In this document: one piece after another, positions 6,998-7,852 of the stretch
Layout: every line of letters starts with the position of its first letter
Position numbering within the stretch: position 1 is the stretch's first letter
Source of the DNA: Paramuribaculum sp.
Lineage (GTDB): Bacteria > Bacteroidota > Bacteroidia > Bacteroidales > Muribaculaceae
Reading direction: 5' to 3'
DNA length: 7,852 bases
Assembly (NCBI GenBank): GCA_029058455.1
Contig: JAIDXU010000037.1
Location: forward strand, 1-7,852
Translations under genes and position numbers: made by a program
Notes under the pieces: model-generated
Told to the model about the DNA's origin: nothing
What the model saw: only the letters and a program-made list of their open reading frames with translations
The model's database searches: none

Positions 6998-7852
6998 ATG
7001 AATACCCTTAATATATCAAAACTGATTGCCTCTCTCTCCGCTCTACTGCTGTTGGCGCTTCCTGTCGCCGCCAACGATACAACCGCTCCCGATTCCGTTA
7101 TGAGAGTGCCGGGGCCCGCCAAAGTGATAATAACCGAGGATATTAACGGCCTGAATTTCGACATACAGAATGATGGGGAATCAGCGTTTTACCGAGTGAA
7201 CTATCCCCCTACTTCAAGAGTAAGAGTAACGAATAAAACCTACCGTTCTTCAAACCCTCTGTCTATCAAATTATCGGAACGCGGACACTCGTCGACCGGT
7301 ATGTCTATGGATGGTGTGTGTCTTGGTCTCACCAATCCATGTTCGCAGTCGGCACCGGGTGGGCTGCAATGGTCAAAGTCAATCGAAATAAGCTGGTTGA
7401 GCTGCATAAACCTCTATTATGAAACCGGCCGGTCGCGATATTCTATAGGTCTCGGATTTGACTGGAGGAATTATAAAACGACAACTTCTGATAAATGCCT
7501 TACGGTCAACCAATATGGCGGACTGGAATGGAGCAATTATCCTGAGAACGTCGACGGCCGCTTTTCACGTCTAAAGGTATTCTCTCTTCAGTTGCCGGCG
7601 CTGTGGAGTTATAATTTCCCCAAAACAGATCTTGGATTGAAAGCGGGTGTGATATTGAATTTCAATACCTATGCCTCGGTCAAAACAGGTTGGTATAACT
7701 CTGATGGAAAGCGTGAAAACAAATTCAGCAAACAGATTGAACAAAATAAATTCACGGTCGATTTCTTCGGGTCGCTGTCGATCTGCCACACGTTTGGCAT
7801 TTATGTGCGATATTCTCCCATGAATGTGATCGATTTAGATGAAAGCATAAAC
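6998..7852 (+). CDS. Exported outer-membrane beta-barrel protein, second paralogue, cut by right edge
   Basis: The frame opens at ATG 6998, 15 bases after the previous stop, and stays open for 285 codons to the window end. The signal peptide is MNTLNISKLIASLSALLLLA, likely cut after VAA (25). Residues about 42-70 (KVIITEDINGLNFDIQNDGE onward) resemble the N-terminal beta unit of the first barrel protein. Strand-like blocks follow: IEISWLSCINLYYETG, YSIGLGFDWRNYKT, VFSLQLPALWSYNF, LGLKAGVILNFNTYAS, FTVDFFGSLSIC and FGIYVRYSPMNVI. The last four align with VPLMMTVPL, LTLGGVVNLNSYAK, LTCDIYGSFTIC and IGVYATWSPM of the neighbour, so the two are paralogues that have diverged widely. By that alignment about 15-25 residues, including the final strand, lie beyond the window. 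Function is unknown. Spacing suggests the same operon. This gene is easily missed because it has no stop codon in the window. Confidence 0.8.
   Translation, partial: MNTLNISKLIASLSALLLLALPVAANDTTAPDSVMRVPGPAKVIITEDINGLNFDIQNDGESAFYRVNYPPTSRVRVTNKTYRSSNPLSIKLSERGHSSTGMSMDGVCLGLTNPCSQSAPGGLQWSKSIEISWLSCINLYYETGRSRYSIGLGFDWRNYKTTTSDKCLTVNQYGGLEWSNYPENVDGRFSRLKVFSLQLPALWSYNFPKTDLGLKAGVILNFNTYASVKTGWYNSDGKRENKFSKQIEQNKFTVDFFGSLSICHTFGIYVRYSPMNVIDLDESIN

Overview
The window looks like chromosomal DNA from a member of Bacteroidota, most likely the order Bacteroidales; a Muribaculaceae-type gut lineage is a guess. The reasons are the Bacteroidota form of TamB, the short ECF sigma factor paired with a small single-pass membrane protein, weak Shine-Dalgarno signals, and a TAnnTTTG-type promoter element. 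Base composition is fairly even and I see no insertion sequence, tRNA, rRNA, CRISPR array or phage gene.

Layout: positions 1-4527 on the minus strand are one very large open frame (1509 codons, still open at the left edge) coding for a TamB/AsmA-like envelope protein. It lacks only its extreme C-terminus. Positions 4528-4625 are a 98-base divergent promoter region. From 4626 to the right edge a compact plus-strand gene cluster runs: ECF sigma factor (4626-5123), single-pass membrane protein that is probably its anti-sigma factor (5120-5599), small exported protein (5596-6036), exported outer-membrane beta-barrel protein (6071-6982), and a second, related barrel protein cut by the right edge (6998-7852). 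The first three genes overlap by 4 bases each (ATGA) and are probably translationally coupled.

How they may work together (inference): the sigma factor and its membrane-bound partner would form a regulatory switch. The small exported protein and the two barrels would be its periplasmic and outer-membrane arm, either as sensor parts or as products of the regulon. Its position back to back with tamB, a gene for phospholipid transport or outer-membrane assembly, suggests an envelope-homeostasis role. The five-gene set, with tandem paralogous barrels, is not a system I can name, and it is the most interesting part of the window.
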